Source: Verrucomicrobiota bacterium (GTDB taxonomy: Bacteria; Verrucomicrobiota; Verrucomicrobiia; Opitutales; Opitutaceae). From it: DNA of 64,000 nt. Positions within the stretch are counted from its first letter, which is position 1. Every line of letters begins with the position of its first letter. The notes below the pieces were generated by a model. That model was given only the letters and a program-made list of their open reading frames with translations, did not search any database and was not told the origin of the DNA. Below are positions 32,801-41,637 of this stretch, piece after piece. The stretch is from NCBI GenBank assembly GCA_016222805.1, contig JACRQG010000008.1:585253-649252 (forward strand), in the 5' to 3' direction. The position numbers were made by a program, and so were the translations under genes.

Positions 32801-34225
32801 ATGCCCAGGTTCTTCCGTCTCCCCTGCCTCGCGCTGGCCTCGGTGCTCCTCGCCCCGGCCCCGTCCTTCGCCGCCGCGCCGGCCCGGCCCAACCTCCTCG
32901 TCATCCTAGCCGATGATCTCGGCTACGCCGATCTCGGCGTCCACGGCGGCCGGGACGTCCCCACGCCGCACCTCGACGCCCTCGCCCGCTCTGGTGTCCG
33001 GTTCACCCACGGTTATGTCTCCGCCCCGTACTGCGGCCCGTCCCGCGCGGGGTTTTTCACCGGCCGCTACCAGACCCGCTTCGGCGCGGAGTTCAACGCG
33101 CGCGTCGGCGACGAATCCCGGCTCGGCCTGCCGCTCGCCGAACGCACCATCGGCGACCATCTTCGTGCCGCCGGCTACGCCACCGGCCTCATCGGCAAGT
33201 GGCACCTCGGCTTCAGCCCCGACCGCCATCCGCTGGCCCGCGGCTTCGACGAGTACTTCGGGTTCCTCGTCGCCATGCACAACTTCATCCTGCGCGCGGA
33301 TCGCGAGCCGGAGTTCGAGGCCGCCTACTCGCGCAACCTGATCTACCGCGGTCGCGAGGTGCAGCGGCTCGACGGCTACACGACCGACCTCTTCACCGAC
33401 GAGGCCATCGCCTTCCTTCGGCGCCAGACCAGCCGGCCCTGGTTTCTCTGCGTGGCCCACAACGCCGTGCACACGCCGCTCGAGGTCCTAAAGAAGTACG
33501 GTGACCGCGTGCCCGCGGCGATCACCGATCCGGAGCGCCGCGGCTACCTCTCCCTCCTGATCGGGCTCGACAACAATGTCGGCCGCCTCCTCGGCCACCT
33601 ACGCGAGAGCGGGCAGGAGCGGAACACCCTCGTCTGCTTCTTTAGCGACAACGGCGGCGCCGGGCAGAAGCCTTACCTCTCCTACAACACCGGACGCAAC
33701 GCGCCGCTGCGTGGCAACAAGGGACAGGTCCTCGAAGGCGGCAACCGCGTGCCATTCTTCCTCTCGTGGCCAGGCACGCTCCCGGCCGGCGGAACCTATG
33801 ACGAGCCGGTCATCTCGCTCGACATCGCAGCCACCGCCCTGGCCGCGGCCGGGCGCCCAATTCCGCCGGAGATGGACGGGGTCAACCTCCTGCCCTGGCT
33901 GCGCAGCGAGAAGTCCGGCGCCCCCCACGCCGCCCTCTACTGGCGACTCGGACCGCAGCGGGCGATCCGCGCCGGCCAGTGGAAACTCGTCGACTGGCGG
34001 GATTTCGCCGCGAAACGGCAGAGCGGCTGGCAGCTCTACGACTTGTCGCGGGATGTCGGTGAGCAGGATGATCTCGCCGCCCGCCACCCGGAGATTGTGG
34101 CGCGCCTGAGCCGCGACTGGGAGAACTGGAACCGTGGCAACATCGCCCCCCTCTGGCAGGGCAGTTCCACCGAGGATCCCACCGCCCCCGAATACCGCCC
34201 GCAGAAGACGAAAAAGAAACGGTGA
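32801..34225 (+). CDS. Secreted sulfatase (S1 family, formylglycine-dependent)
   Basis: 474 aa from the ATG at 32801, giving a signal peptide at 1-25 (LALASVLLAPAPSFAA). The metal-binding N-terminus is NLLVILADDLGYADLG. The active-site motif is C78-G-P-S-R82 within APYCGPSRAGFFTG, a Cys-type sulfatase that needs oxidation to formylglycine. GLIGKWHLG supplies the conserved Lys-His, and FFSDNGGAGQ and RNAPLRGNKGQVLEGGNRVP complete the site. It hydrolyses sulfate esters from glycans in the periplasm or outside. No formylglycine-generating enzyme or anSME lies in the window. It follows the TonB receptor and is bracketed by inverted copies of the family C element. Confidence 0.93.
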   Translation: MPRFFRLPCLALASVLLAPAPSFAAAPARPNLLVILADDLGYADLGVHGGRDVPTPHLDALARSGVRFTHGYVSAPYCGPSRAGFFTGRYQTRFGAEFNARVGDESRLGLPLAERTIGDHLRAAGYATGLIGKWHLGFSPDRHPLARGFDEYFGFLVAMHNFILRADREPEFEAAYSRNLIYRGREVQRLDGYTTDLFTDEAIAFLRRQTSRPWFLCVAHNAVHTPLEVLKKYGDRVPAAITDPERRGYLSLLIGLDNNVGRLLGHLRESGQERNTLVCFFSDNGGAGQKPYLSYNTGRNAPLRGNKGQVLEGGNRVPFFLSWPGTLPAGGTYDEPVISLDIAATALAAAGRPIPPEMDGVNLLPWLRSEKSGAPHAALYWRLGPQRAIRAGQWKLVDWRDFAAKRQSGWQLYDLSRDVGEQDDLAARHPEIVARLSRDWENWNRGNIAPLWQGSSTEDPTAPEYRPQKTKKKR

Positions 34226-34281
34226 GGCCGAGCGCCTCCGCGCGACGCCGGGCCGCAACCAAAAAACGACACCTCGCCGGA

Positions 34282-34307
34282 TGTAGCCGGCCGCGTTGAG
34301 GCCGGCC
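34282..34307. repeat. Family B repeat, left arm only
   Basis: TGTAGCCGGCCGCGTTGAGG then CCGGCC, downstream of the sulfatase. Confidence 0.65.
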
Positions 34308-34375
34308 TCGAGCAGGAGATCAAAGGTCCCAACCCGGATCGGTACCCCACGAACGCCAACGTAGCCCGCAGCAAT

Positions 34376-34577
34376 CACCGATGAAAACTCCCGACAGAAA
34401 CACTTCGTCGCTGCCGCGACACCCCTCTCGAGCCGGAGAAATTCAGTGGAAAACCACGAAGGGACACAAATCGACACGAAGCATCGGCCTGCGCGCCGCG
34501 TCACATTTGGGTGGGTGGCAAGACCTCCTCTTCCGCAGGCTATCTCCATTCGGGTTCTTTCGTGTTCATTCGTGGTT
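34376..34577. repeat. CACGAA-type element, copy 2 (family C), core inverted relative to copy 1
   Basis: The core, 34452-34577 (126 bp), runs from AACCACGAA to TTCGTGGTT and contains GGTGGGTGGCAAGACCTCCT, the reverse complement of AGGTCTTGCCGCCCACC in copy 1. The left block 34376-34436 (CACCGATGAAAAC..., TCGTCGCTGCCGCG) is in the same orientation as in copy 1. The remainder of 34226-34790 has no gene. AGCAATCACCGA recurs at 34370 and near 34626, and TCCATCCGTGTGCATCTGTG near 34680 is another fragment of this repeat type. Confidence 0.75.
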
Positions 34578-34790
34578 CCATTGCCTGAATACGGAAAAGT
34601 GTGCACTGATAGGTCGGCGCCCCCAGCAATCACCGAACCGGCCCGAAACGGTGCGAAGGAGATCGACGATAACCTCCGGATCCATCCGTGTGCATCTGTG
34701 CTTTGAGTCTTCCGGTCATCGTCCTATTGCTGAAGCCTGCTTGAGCCGCCGCGCGCCTTCGCCTTCTGCCTGCTCCTCCTCCACCCCACC

Positions 34791-35552
34791 ATGAGCCTCA
34801 CCGTCTCCCTTGCCGGCAAAGTCGCCTTGATCACCGGTTCCTCCCAGGGCATCGGCGCCGAAACCGCCCGCGTCTTTCACCGCGCCGGCGCCACCGTGGT
34901 TCTGAACCACCCGGATGTCGGCACCACGCGCCACGATGCCGACACCCTCGCCGCCGCGCTGAACCAGCAGCGCCCGGCGAGCGCGTTGGTCCTGGCCGCC
35001 GACGTCGCCAACGCGTCCGCCGTCGAGGCGATGATGACCGGCATCTGCGAGCAACTGGGCGGACTCGACTACCTGATCAACAACGCCGCCATCATCCGCG
35101 ATCGCACGCTCGCCAAGATGACCCTTGAGGAATGGTCGAGCGTGATCGACGTGAACCTCTCGGGCGTTTTCCACTGCTGCAAGTACGGCCTGCCGGTGAT
35201 GCGCGACGGCGGCGCGGTCGTCAGCCTCGGCAGCATCGCCGCGCTCCAGGGTTTCTATGGCCAGGCCAACTACGCCGCGGCCAAGGCCGGCGTGCAGGCG
35301 CTGATGCGCGTGGTCAGCCGCGAGGGTGCCCGGCGCGGCATCCGCGCCAATGCCATCGCCCCCGGAGTGATCGACACCGCCATGGCCGCGACCATTCCCG
35401 AAACGGTCCGCGCCGAGATGCTGCACCAGATCCCGCTCGGCCGCTTCGGCACCCCGACCGAGGTTGCCCAGGTCGCGCTCTTCCTCTGCTCGCCGCTCGC
35501 CGGCTACGTGACCGGCCAGACCATCGAGGTGAATGGAGGCTGGCGCGGATGA
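34791..35552 (+). CDS. SDR family oxidoreductase (FabG/PhaB/3-hydroxybutyrate dehydrogenase-like)
   Basis: 253 aa. Classical [11 protein letters not shown] (15-22) for the cofactor, NNAA at 97-100, the catalytic triad Ser148 (VVSLGSIA), Tyr161 and Lys165 (YAAAK), and the C-terminal [10 protein letters not shown]. It would interconvert a 3-hydroxyacyl (or 3-hydroxybutyrate) and the 3-oxo form with NAD(P). Its stop overlaps the ATG of the CoA-transferase (ATGA), and a thiolase follows. Together the three fit 3-hydroxyacid to acetoacetate to acetoacetyl-CoA to acetyl-CoA, or the reverse route. Confidence 0.9.
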   Translation: MSLTVSLAGKVALITGSSQGIGAETARVFHRAGATVVLNHPDVGTTRHDADTLAAALNQQRPASALVLAADVANASAVEAMMTGICEQLGGLDYLINNAAIIRDRTLAKMTLEEWSSVIDVNLSGVFHCCKYGLPVMRDGGAVVSLGSIAALQGFYGQANYAAAKAGVQALMRVVSREGARRGIRANAIAPGVIDTAMAATIPETVRAEMLHQIPLGRFGTPTEVAQVALFLCSPLAGYVTGQTIEVNGGWRG

Positions 35553-37075
35553 GGGGCGCCGCCCGCCAGGTTTCGGCGGCGGAGGCCGTCGCCGCCATCC
35601 CGACCGGCGCCACGGTGGCCGTCGGCGGATTTGTGGGCGCGGGTCACCCCGAGGCTCTGACCGCTGCGCTCGAGCGGCGCTTCCTCGCCACGGGCACGCC
35701 GCGCGACCTGACGCTCGTCTACGCGGCCGGGCAGGGCGACCGCGGCAGCCGCGGCCTCAATCACCTCGCCCCACCCGGCCTCCTGCGCCGCGTGGTGGGC
35801 GGCCACTGGAATCTCGCGCCGCGCCTGGGCGCCCTCGCCCTCGGCAACGCGATCGAGGCGTACAATTTTCCGCAGGGTGTGATCTGCGCGCTGCTGCGCG
35901 AAATCGCAGCGAAGCGCCCGGGCGTCTTCACCCGCGTCGGCCTCGAGACCTTTGTCGATCCGCGGCACGGCGGCGGCCGGCTGAACGCCCGCACGACCGA
36001 GCCCCTGGTGGAGCGCGTCACCCTCGACGGCGAAACCTGGCTGCGTTACCGCACCTTTCCGATTCACGTCGGCCTGATCCGCGCCACCCGCGCCGATGCC
36101 CGCGGCAACCTCACGTTGGAGCGCGAGGGCCTGATCGGCGAGGTCCTGCCGATTGCCCAGGCCGCGCACAACCACGGTGGCATCGTGATCGCGCAGGTGG
36201 AGAAAATCGTCGATGCCCTCCCCGACCCCAAAGCGGTGCGGGTGCCGGGAGCGCTGGTCGACTTCGTGGTGGTGGCCGAGCCCGGCGAACACGCGCAGAC
36301 CTTTGGCGAGGCCTTCAATCCGGCCTATGTCACGTCGAGCCCGGGGGAGATCGCGACCCTGCCGGTGCTGCCGTTCTCCGAGCGGAAGATCATCGGCCGC
36401 CGTGCGCTGCAGGAGGTGCGCGCCGGCGAACTCGTCAACCTCGGGATCGGCCTGCCGGAGGCCGTCGCCGCCGTGGCCGCGGAGACCGGCCGGCTGCGCG
36501 AATTCACCCTCACCGTGGAGAGCGGCCCGATCGGGGGCCTGCCCGCGGGCGGCCTGAGTTTCGGCTGTGCCCATCACCCCGAGGCGATCGTCGACCAGCC
36601 GGCGCAGTTCGATTTCTACGACGGTGGCGGGCTCGATCTTGCGATCCTCGGCGCCCTGGAGATCGGGGCCGACGGCAGCGTGAACGTCAGCCAGCTGCCC
36701 GATCGGTTCGCGGGGGTAGGCGGCTTCGTGAACATCTCCCAGCACGCCCGCCGGCTGATCTTCTGCTCCACCTTTCGCGCCGGTGATCTCGCGGTGGAAA
36801 GCTCGCAGGGCCGGCTCGCCATCGCCCGCGAGGGACCGCAGGCGAAATTCGTGCGGCAGGTGCGGCAGGTTTCCTTTCACGGCCCCTCGGCGGTCGCCCG
36901 CGGCCAGCCCGTGCTCTACGTCACCGAACGCGCCGTGTTTGCCCTCACCGCGGAGGGGTTGCGGCTCCAGGAAGTCGCCCCGGGCCTCGACCTTGGCGCG
37001 CACGTGCTCTCACGCATGGAGTTCACCCCGCAGGTCCAAGTGGTCTCGCCCATGCCGGCCGAGTGCTTCGCTTGA
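35549..37075 (+). CDS. Acyl-CoA:acetate/propionate-type CoA-transferase
   Basis: 508 aa, with both CoA-transferase family I halves in one chain. The N-terminal half has the [18 protein letters not shown] oxyanion loop. The C-terminal half carries the catalytic Glu324 in [11 protein letters not shown], after [12 protein letters not shown], and [21 protein letters not shown] follows. The length and single-chain form resemble propionate CoA-transferase (Pct/YdiF). It moves CoA between acyl-CoA and a free acid such as acetoacetate or acetate. The ATGA overlap with the SDR indicates coupling. Confidence 0.88.
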   Translation: MRGAARQVSAAEAVAAIPTGATVAVGGFVGAGHPEALTAALERRFLATGTPRDLTLVYAAGQGDRGSRGLNHLAPPGLLRRVVGGHWNLAPRLGALALGNAIEAYNFPQGVICALLREIAAKRPGVFTRVGLETFVDPRHGGGRLNARTTEPLVERVTLDGETWLRYRTFPIHVGLIRATRADARGNLTLEREGLIGEVLPIAQAAHNHGGIVIAQVEKIVDALPDPKAVRVPGALVDFVVVAEPGEHAQTFGEAFNPAYVTSSPGEIATLPVLPFSERKIIGRRALQEVRAGELVNLGIGLPEAVAAVAAETGRLREFTLTVESGPIGGLPAGGLSFGCAHHPEAIVDQPAQFDFYDGGGLDLAILGALEIGADGSVNVSQLPDRFAGVGGFVNISQHARRLIFCSTFRAGDLAVESSQGRLAIAREGPQAKFVRQVRQVSFHGPSAVARGQPVLYVTERAVFALTAEGLRLQEVAPGLDLGAHVLSRMEFTPQVQVVSPMPAECFA

Positions 37076-37133
37076 TCCTCCCATGCTGTGCCTCCCTCTC
37101 GCACCGTTTCGCGGGAATCTCCCGAACCATCCC

Positions 37134-37209
37134 TGTAGGCGGGGCGACCCCGCCCCGCGTAGACGAGGCATCGACGCAATAAAAGCGGGGTGAGGTCGCC
37201 CCGCCTCCA
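37134..37209. repeat. Family A repeat (inverted pair)
   Basis: TGTAGGCGGGGCGACCCCGC on the left and GTGAGGTCGCCCCGCCTCCA on the right, separated by about 30 bp containing AATAAAA. It occupies the 155-bp gap between CoA-transferase and thiolase. Confidence 0.8.
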
Positions 37210-37230
37210 ATCCCACGCTTTCTCTTTCTC

Positions 37231-38412
37231 ATGCTCTATCGTGATCCCGTCTTTCTCGTCGGCGCCCGCCGCTCCGCCATCGGCCGGTTTGGCGGCGGCC
37301 TGAAGTCGCTCCCGCCGGCCGACCTCGCTCTCGCCGTGGCCGAGGCCGTGGTTCCGCCCGCGCTGCGGCCGAAGGTCGACCAGGTGATCCTGGGGCAGGT
37401 CCTTCCCGCCGGTTCCGGGATGAATGTCGCCCGCCAGGTAGGCCTGCGTCTCGGCCTGCCGGAGACGGCGCCCGCCTTCACCGTCAACCAAGTCTGTGCC
37501 TCCGGCCTGAAGGCCGTCGTCCTGGCGGCGGATGCGATCGTCCTCGGCGAATCGGCGCTCGTGCTCGCCGGCGGTGTCGAGGTCATGAGCCGGGCCCCGT
37601 ACTACGCCCCGGACACCCGCTGGGGTCGGAAATTCGGGCCGGCCACCCTCAACGACGCCCTGCTGGTCGACGGCCTCACGGATCCCGTCCTCAACCTCGC
37701 CATGGGAGAGACCGCCGAACGCCTCGCCGCCGAAGGCCGGATCTCTCGCGCCGCGCAGGACGAGTTTGCCCTCGAAAGCCAGCGCCGCGCCGGCGCCGCC
37801 CGCGAGGCCCTGGCCCGGGAGATCGTGCCGGTGGCGGCGGAGGGCACGGTCGTGGCCGCCGACGAGCATCTGCGGCCCGACACCACGCTCGCCAGGTTGG
37901 CGACGTTGCGGCCGACCTTCCGGCCGGACGGCACCGTCACCGCCGGCAATGCCTCCGGCCTCAATGACGGCGCGGCGATGCTGCTGGTGGCCGGCGCGAA
38001 CGCCGTCCGCGACTTCGGACTCAAACCCCGGGCGCGCCTGGTCGCGGCCGCCGCGGTCGGTTGCGCGCCGGCGACCATGGGCCTGGGCCCGGTCGCGGCG
38101 ATCCGCCGCCTCTGCGCCGAAACCGGCTGGGATCTCGCCGCCGTGGACGCCGTTGAAATCAACGAGGCCTTCGCCGCGCAGGCGCTGGCCTGCTCCCGCC
38201 AGCTCGCCCTAGCCCCGGAAAAACTCAATCGGCGCGGCGGCGCGATCGCGCTCGGCCATCCCCTCGGCGCTAGCGGCGCCCGTATCCTTGTCACGTTGTT
38301 GCACACGATGGAAGACCTCGGCCTGCGTCGAGGGATCGCCGCCCTGTGCGTCGGCGGGGGCATGGGCCTCGCCGTGGCGATCGAGCGGACGGACCTCGCC
38401 GCCGGCGCCTGA
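37231..38412 (+). CDS. Thiolase (acetyl-CoA C-acetyltransferase)
   Basis: 393 aa, the usual thiolase length. Nucleophile Cys89 lies in [12 protein letters not shown]. The C-terminal catalytic elements are [11 protein letters not shown], the His in [13 protein letters not shown], and the second Cys in CVGGGMG. It condenses two acetyl-CoA or cleaves acetoacetyl-CoA (or a longer 3-oxoacyl-CoA). It is third in the SDR, CoA-transferase, thiolase module; a palindromic repeat separates it from the CoA-transferase. The leader before the ATG is pyrimidine-rich (TTTCTCTTTCTC) without a Shine-Dalgarno match. Confidence 0.92.
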   Translation: MLYRDPVFLVGARRSAIGRFGGGLKSLPPADLALAVAEAVVPPALRPKVDQVILGQVLPAGSGMNVARQVGLRLGLPETAPAFTVNQVCASGLKAVVLAADAIVLGESALVLAGGVEVMSRAPYYAPDTRWGRKFGPATLNDALLVDGLTDPVLNLAMGETAERLAAEGRISRAAQDEFALESQRRAGAAREALAREIVPVAAEGTVVAADEHLRPDTTLARLATLRPTFRPDGTVTAGNASGLNDGAAMLLVAGANAVRDFGLKPRARLVAAAAVGCAPATMGLGPVAAIRRLCAETGWDLAAVDAVEINEAFAAQALACSRQLALAPEKLNRRGGAIALGHPLGASGARILVTLLHTMEDLGLRRGIAALCVGGGMGLAVAIERTDLAAGA

Positions 38413-38452
38413 CGACCATCCGCTCGCCCGGCCTTCCCGCCAAAACTCCGCC

Positions 38453-40159
38453 ATGAGCAACCGCTTTCTGCCCGCCGCACTTCTGCGCTTCGCCGCCCTC
38501 GTCGCGCTCGCGACCAACGCCTCCCTGCTCGCCCAAGGGCCGGGCAAGACTCCCCGCCACGAGGGCACGCTCAAGGCCGCCGTCGGGATCCCCGCGGACT
38601 TCTTCCCCGCGCAGCTGCAGGCCATCGAGACCCGCCGCGCCGGCTGGCTCGCGCGTGCGGAGCAGGCCACGCCTCCCCTCCTCCGCAGCGCCAAGGTGCC
38701 GGTCGCGGTCATCCGGCCGGAAAAGGACGCCGCCTGCTTCCAGGGCTGGAAGGTCGGCGCCACCGAGCCGGTGGAATCGGTGCTGAACCGGCCGCTCGTC
38801 CCCGGCGACTCCTTCATCCTCGATTTCGGTGAGCACTTCACCGGCACGCTGCAACTCGAGCTGCGCGCCTTCGCCATTCCCGTCGACGCCCCGGTGCGGT
38901 TGTCCCTGGTTTTCGGCGAGGTGCTCGCCGAGGTCAGCGAGCCGCTCGATCCCTACAGCGGCACCCTGTCGCGCTCCTGGCTGCAGGACGAGACGATCGC
39001 CGTTGATGAGGTGCCCGGCACGGTGCGCCTGCCCCGGCGTTACGCGTTCCGCTATCTCAAGGTCACGGTGGCCGCCGCGAGCAAGCACGGACGCTTCGGC
39101 TTCGCCGGCATCCGCGCCGAGGCGATCACTTCGGCCGATGAGACGAAACTCGCGCCGTTCACGCCACGCACACCCGAGGACGCCGCGATCGACCGCGTGG
39201 CGGTCCGCACCCTGCGCGACTGCATGCAGACGGTGTTCGAGGACGGCCCGAAGCGGGACCGCCGCCTCTGGCTCGGCGACCTGCGACTGCAGGCCCTCGC
39301 CAACTATGCCACCTTCCGCAACCACGACCTCGTGCGCCGCTGCCTCTACCTGCTCGCGGGCACGGCCACGGCCGAAGGACTCGTGGCCACCTGCATGCTT
39401 GAACGCCCGGTGCCCGTCCGCGGAGGCAACAGCATCCTCGACTACACCGCGCTCTGGGCCCCGACGGTGCTGGAGTATCTCGAGGCCAGCGGCGATCGCA
39501 CCACCGCCGAGGACCTCTGGCCGCTCGTCGTGCACCAACTCGCCTTTACGCTCGAACCGGTGACTCCGGAGGGACTGTTCGTCCCGCCCAAGGGCTGGTG
39601 GCTCTTCATCGACTGGCACCGCACCCTCGACAAGCAGGCCCCGGAACACGCCATCGTCCTGGTCGGCGCCAAGGCCACGCTGCGGCTCGCCGAGAAACTC
39701 GGCCGCACTGCCGACGTGCGGTTCCTGCCCGAAGTCATCCAACGGATGGAACAGGCCGCCCGCGACCAGCTGTGGGATGAAGCGCAGGGGCTGTTCATCA
39801 GTGGTCCCAAGCGGGAGGTTTCCTGGGCCGCACAGGCCTGGATGGTGCTCGCCGGCGTGCCGACGCGCGAGCAGGGCCGCCGCGCCCTGCAGGGAGTGAT
39901 GCGCCTGCCCTCCGCGGAGAAACCCGTGACGCCTTACCTCTACCATTATGTGGTCGAGGCGTTGCAGGCCGTCGGGCTGGCCGACGAGGCCAGCCGCCTC
40001 CTGCACGAGTACTGGGGCGGCATGATCCGGAAGGGAGCCGACACGTTTTGGGAGGTCTACATTCCCGGCGACGATCACGCCTCGCCCTACAAGAGCCACC
40101 TGATGAACAGCTATTGCCACGCCTGGAGCTGCACCCCGGCGTACCTGCTGCGCCGGTAG
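38453..40159 (+). CDS. Secreted alpha-L-rhamnosidase-like (GH78-type) glycosidase
   Basis: 568 aa with a signal peptide at 1-25 (ending SLLAQ). A beta-sandwich region (about 95-210: ILDFGEHFTGTLQLEL, RYLKVTVAAASKHG) precedes an (alpha/alpha)6 barrel. EDGPKRDRRLWLGDLRLQA corresponds to the GH78 segment 'RDER..WxGD' holding catalytic acidic residues. The ending DTFWEVYIPGDDHASPYKSH is also GH78-like (WE...SxxH). Families near GH78 remove L-rhamnose or related terminal sugars. It is 40 bp after the thiolase, so co-transcription is possible. It is shorter than full GH78 enzymes, lacking some accessory sandwich domains. Confidence 0.75.
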   Translation: MSNRFLPAALLRFAALVALATNASLLAQGPGKTPRHEGTLKAAVGIPADFFPAQLQAIETRRAGWLARAEQATPPLLRSAKVPVAVIRPEKDAACFQGWKVGATEPVESVLNRPLVPGDSFILDFGEHFTGTLQLELRAFAIPVDAPVRLSLVFGEVLAEVSEPLDPYSGTLSRSWLQDETIAVDEVPGTVRLPRRYAFRYLKVTVAAASKHGRFGFAGIRAEAITSADETKLAPFTPRTPEDAAIDRVAVRTLRDCMQTVFEDGPKRDRRLWLGDLRLQALANYATFRNHDLVRRCLYLLAGTATAEGLVATCMLERPVPVRGGNSILDYTALWAPTVLEYLEASGDRTTAEDLWPLVVHQLAFTLEPVTPEGLFVPPKGWWLFIDWHRTLDKQAPEHAIVLVGAKATLRLAEKLGRTADVRFLPEVIQRMEQAARDQLWDEAQGLFISGPKREVSWAAQAWMVLAGVPTREQGRRALQGVMRLPSAEKPVTPYLYHYVVEALQAVGLADEASRLLHEYWGGMIRKGADTFWEVYIPGDDHASPYKSHLMNSYCHAWSCTPAYLLRR

Positions 40160-40223
40160 GGCAATCTTGGCAGGGTCAAATCGGCAGCAATTCGGATGCA
40201 CATCAACCGAACGCCCCTTCTCC

Positions 40224-41462
40224 ATGAATACCACGATTGAACCTGTGCTTCGCCTCGCGGTACCGCTCCGCTTCCTCTGCGTCAGCCTTCTCCTGGTCGC
40301 ACTCCGGGGAGCGGAGAGCCCGGGCGGTTTCGATATCCAGGCCGCGCTTGATGCCCTGCCCGCTGCCGGTGGGGTGGTGCGCATTCCCGCGGGAACCTAC
40401 GAACTCAGGCAGCCGCTGGTCATCCGGATGGGCGACGTGAAACTCGAGGGGGCCGGCACCGCCACCCACCTCATCAACCGCTCGCCGGACCGCCAGGCCG
40501 CCATCGTGATCAAACACGCCGACTACCCCAAGGTCCGCAAGGCCCGCCTCTGGCGGATCATGCTCGCCGACTTTCGCGTCAGCGGCTCGAAGGAGAGCGG
40601 CGACGGGATTCGGGCGGAGGGCGTCGACGAAATCTACCTGCGCGGCGTCGCCGTCGATCATCACGGCGGGCACGGCATTGTGTTGCGCGATTGCTATGAA
40701 GACCCGCGCCTGATCGGAAACATCATCACCTACAACGGCGCCGCCGGCCTGCTGCTCGAGGGGTGCCACGACATCGTCGTCAACGCCAACCAATTCGAGG
40801 AGAATCAGGACGCCGTCCGCTGCCTCGACAGTTTCAACCTGTGCATGACCGGCAACAACCTCGACGATCACCTGCGCCACGGGGTCGTGATTGAAAACAC
40901 CTACGGCTCCATCGTCTCCAGCAACATGATCGAAGAGTGCAACGGCACGGCGATCCTTCTCGATCGCGACTGCTACGGCATCACTGTCGCCGGCAACACC
41001 ATCGCCCACCACCTCGGCGGTGGCGTGCATCTGCCCGACGCCTGGGGGTGCGCCATCACCGGCAACACCTTCCCGCTCGTCCATGCCGGTTCCATCCGGG
41101 TGGGTCCGGACAGCGGACGGCTCACGATTTCGGGGAACACGTTTTCCAACAGTTTCATCGGCGGAAAGAACAAGCGCCCGCCGGCACACAAGGATCCGAT
41201 GGGCCGTGACGCCGGCACGGGCATCCTCCTCGAGGGGACGCGCGACATCGCCATCACCGGCAATACCTTTGGCGGTCTCGAGACGCCGGCGGTGGCGGCC
41301 CGCCACGGCTGCCAGCGTCTCTTGATCACCAACAACGTGATCGCGGAGGTGAACCGCGGCTCGCCTCCCGGCGAGCCCGCCATCGCGCTCGGAGACGCCA
41401 CCGACTGCATCGTGAAGGACAACCTCGGCGCCGGCCCGCACCGACCCGCGACCACGCCCTGA
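40224..41462 (+). CDS. Secreted right-handed parallel beta-helix protein
   Basis: 412 aa from the ATG at 40224, with a signal peptide at about 8-27 (LRFLCVSLLLVALRGA). The opening AALDALPAAGGVVRIPAGTYEL is the standard first turn of pectate-lyase-like proteins. Repeating turns with NxI/xGN steps follow (IGNIITYNGAAGLLLEGC, VAGNTIAHHLGGGVHLPD, ISGNTFSNSFIGG), as in NosD/PbH1 repeats. It is likely a polysaccharide lyase, hydrolase or epimerase of the cell exterior; no catalytic residues can be assigned. It lies between the rhamnosidase-like enzyme and a sulfatase. Confidence 0.8.
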   Translation: MNTTIEPVLRLAVPLRFLCVSLLLVALRGAESPGGFDIQAALDALPAAGGVVRIPAGTYELRQPLVIRMGDVKLEGAGTATHLINRSPDRQAAIVIKHADYPKVRKARLWRIMLADFRVSGSKESGDGIRAEGVDEIYLRGVAVDHHGGHGIVLRDCYEDPRLIGNIITYNGAAGLLLEGCHDIVVNANQFEENQDAVRCLDSFNLCMTGNNLDDHLRHGVVIENTYGSIVSSNMIEECNGTAILLDRDCYGITVAGNTIAHHLGGGVHLPDAWGCAITGNTFPLVHAGSIRVGPDSGRLTISGNTFSNSFIGGKNKRPPAHKDPMGRDAGTGILLEGTRDIAITGNTFGGLETPAVAARHGCQRLLITNNVIAEVNRGSPPGEPAIALGDATDCIVKDNLGAGPHRPATTP

Positions 41463-41536
41463 AATCCCGCGCCTCGCGAAGGTGGAAGGAGTCAAATCGC
41501 GAAACGCGGGGACTCTCCTGACGGCATTGCCGCGAT

Positions 41537-41569
41537 CCGGCCCGGTCACTCCACGGTCGGCCGGGTTTT
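41537..41569 (+). terminator. Possible rho-independent terminator
   Basis: CCGGCC and GGCCGG pair around a 16-base loop, followed by GTTTT. It lies 75 bp after the beta-helix gene stop. The stem is short, so confidence is limited. Confidence 0.35.
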
Positions 41570-41637
41570 CGCGCTTCCCAACTTGATCCCGTTTGCCGGA
41601 GATTGAGTTTTCCGCTTCGGGTCGTGAGGGTTTTTCC

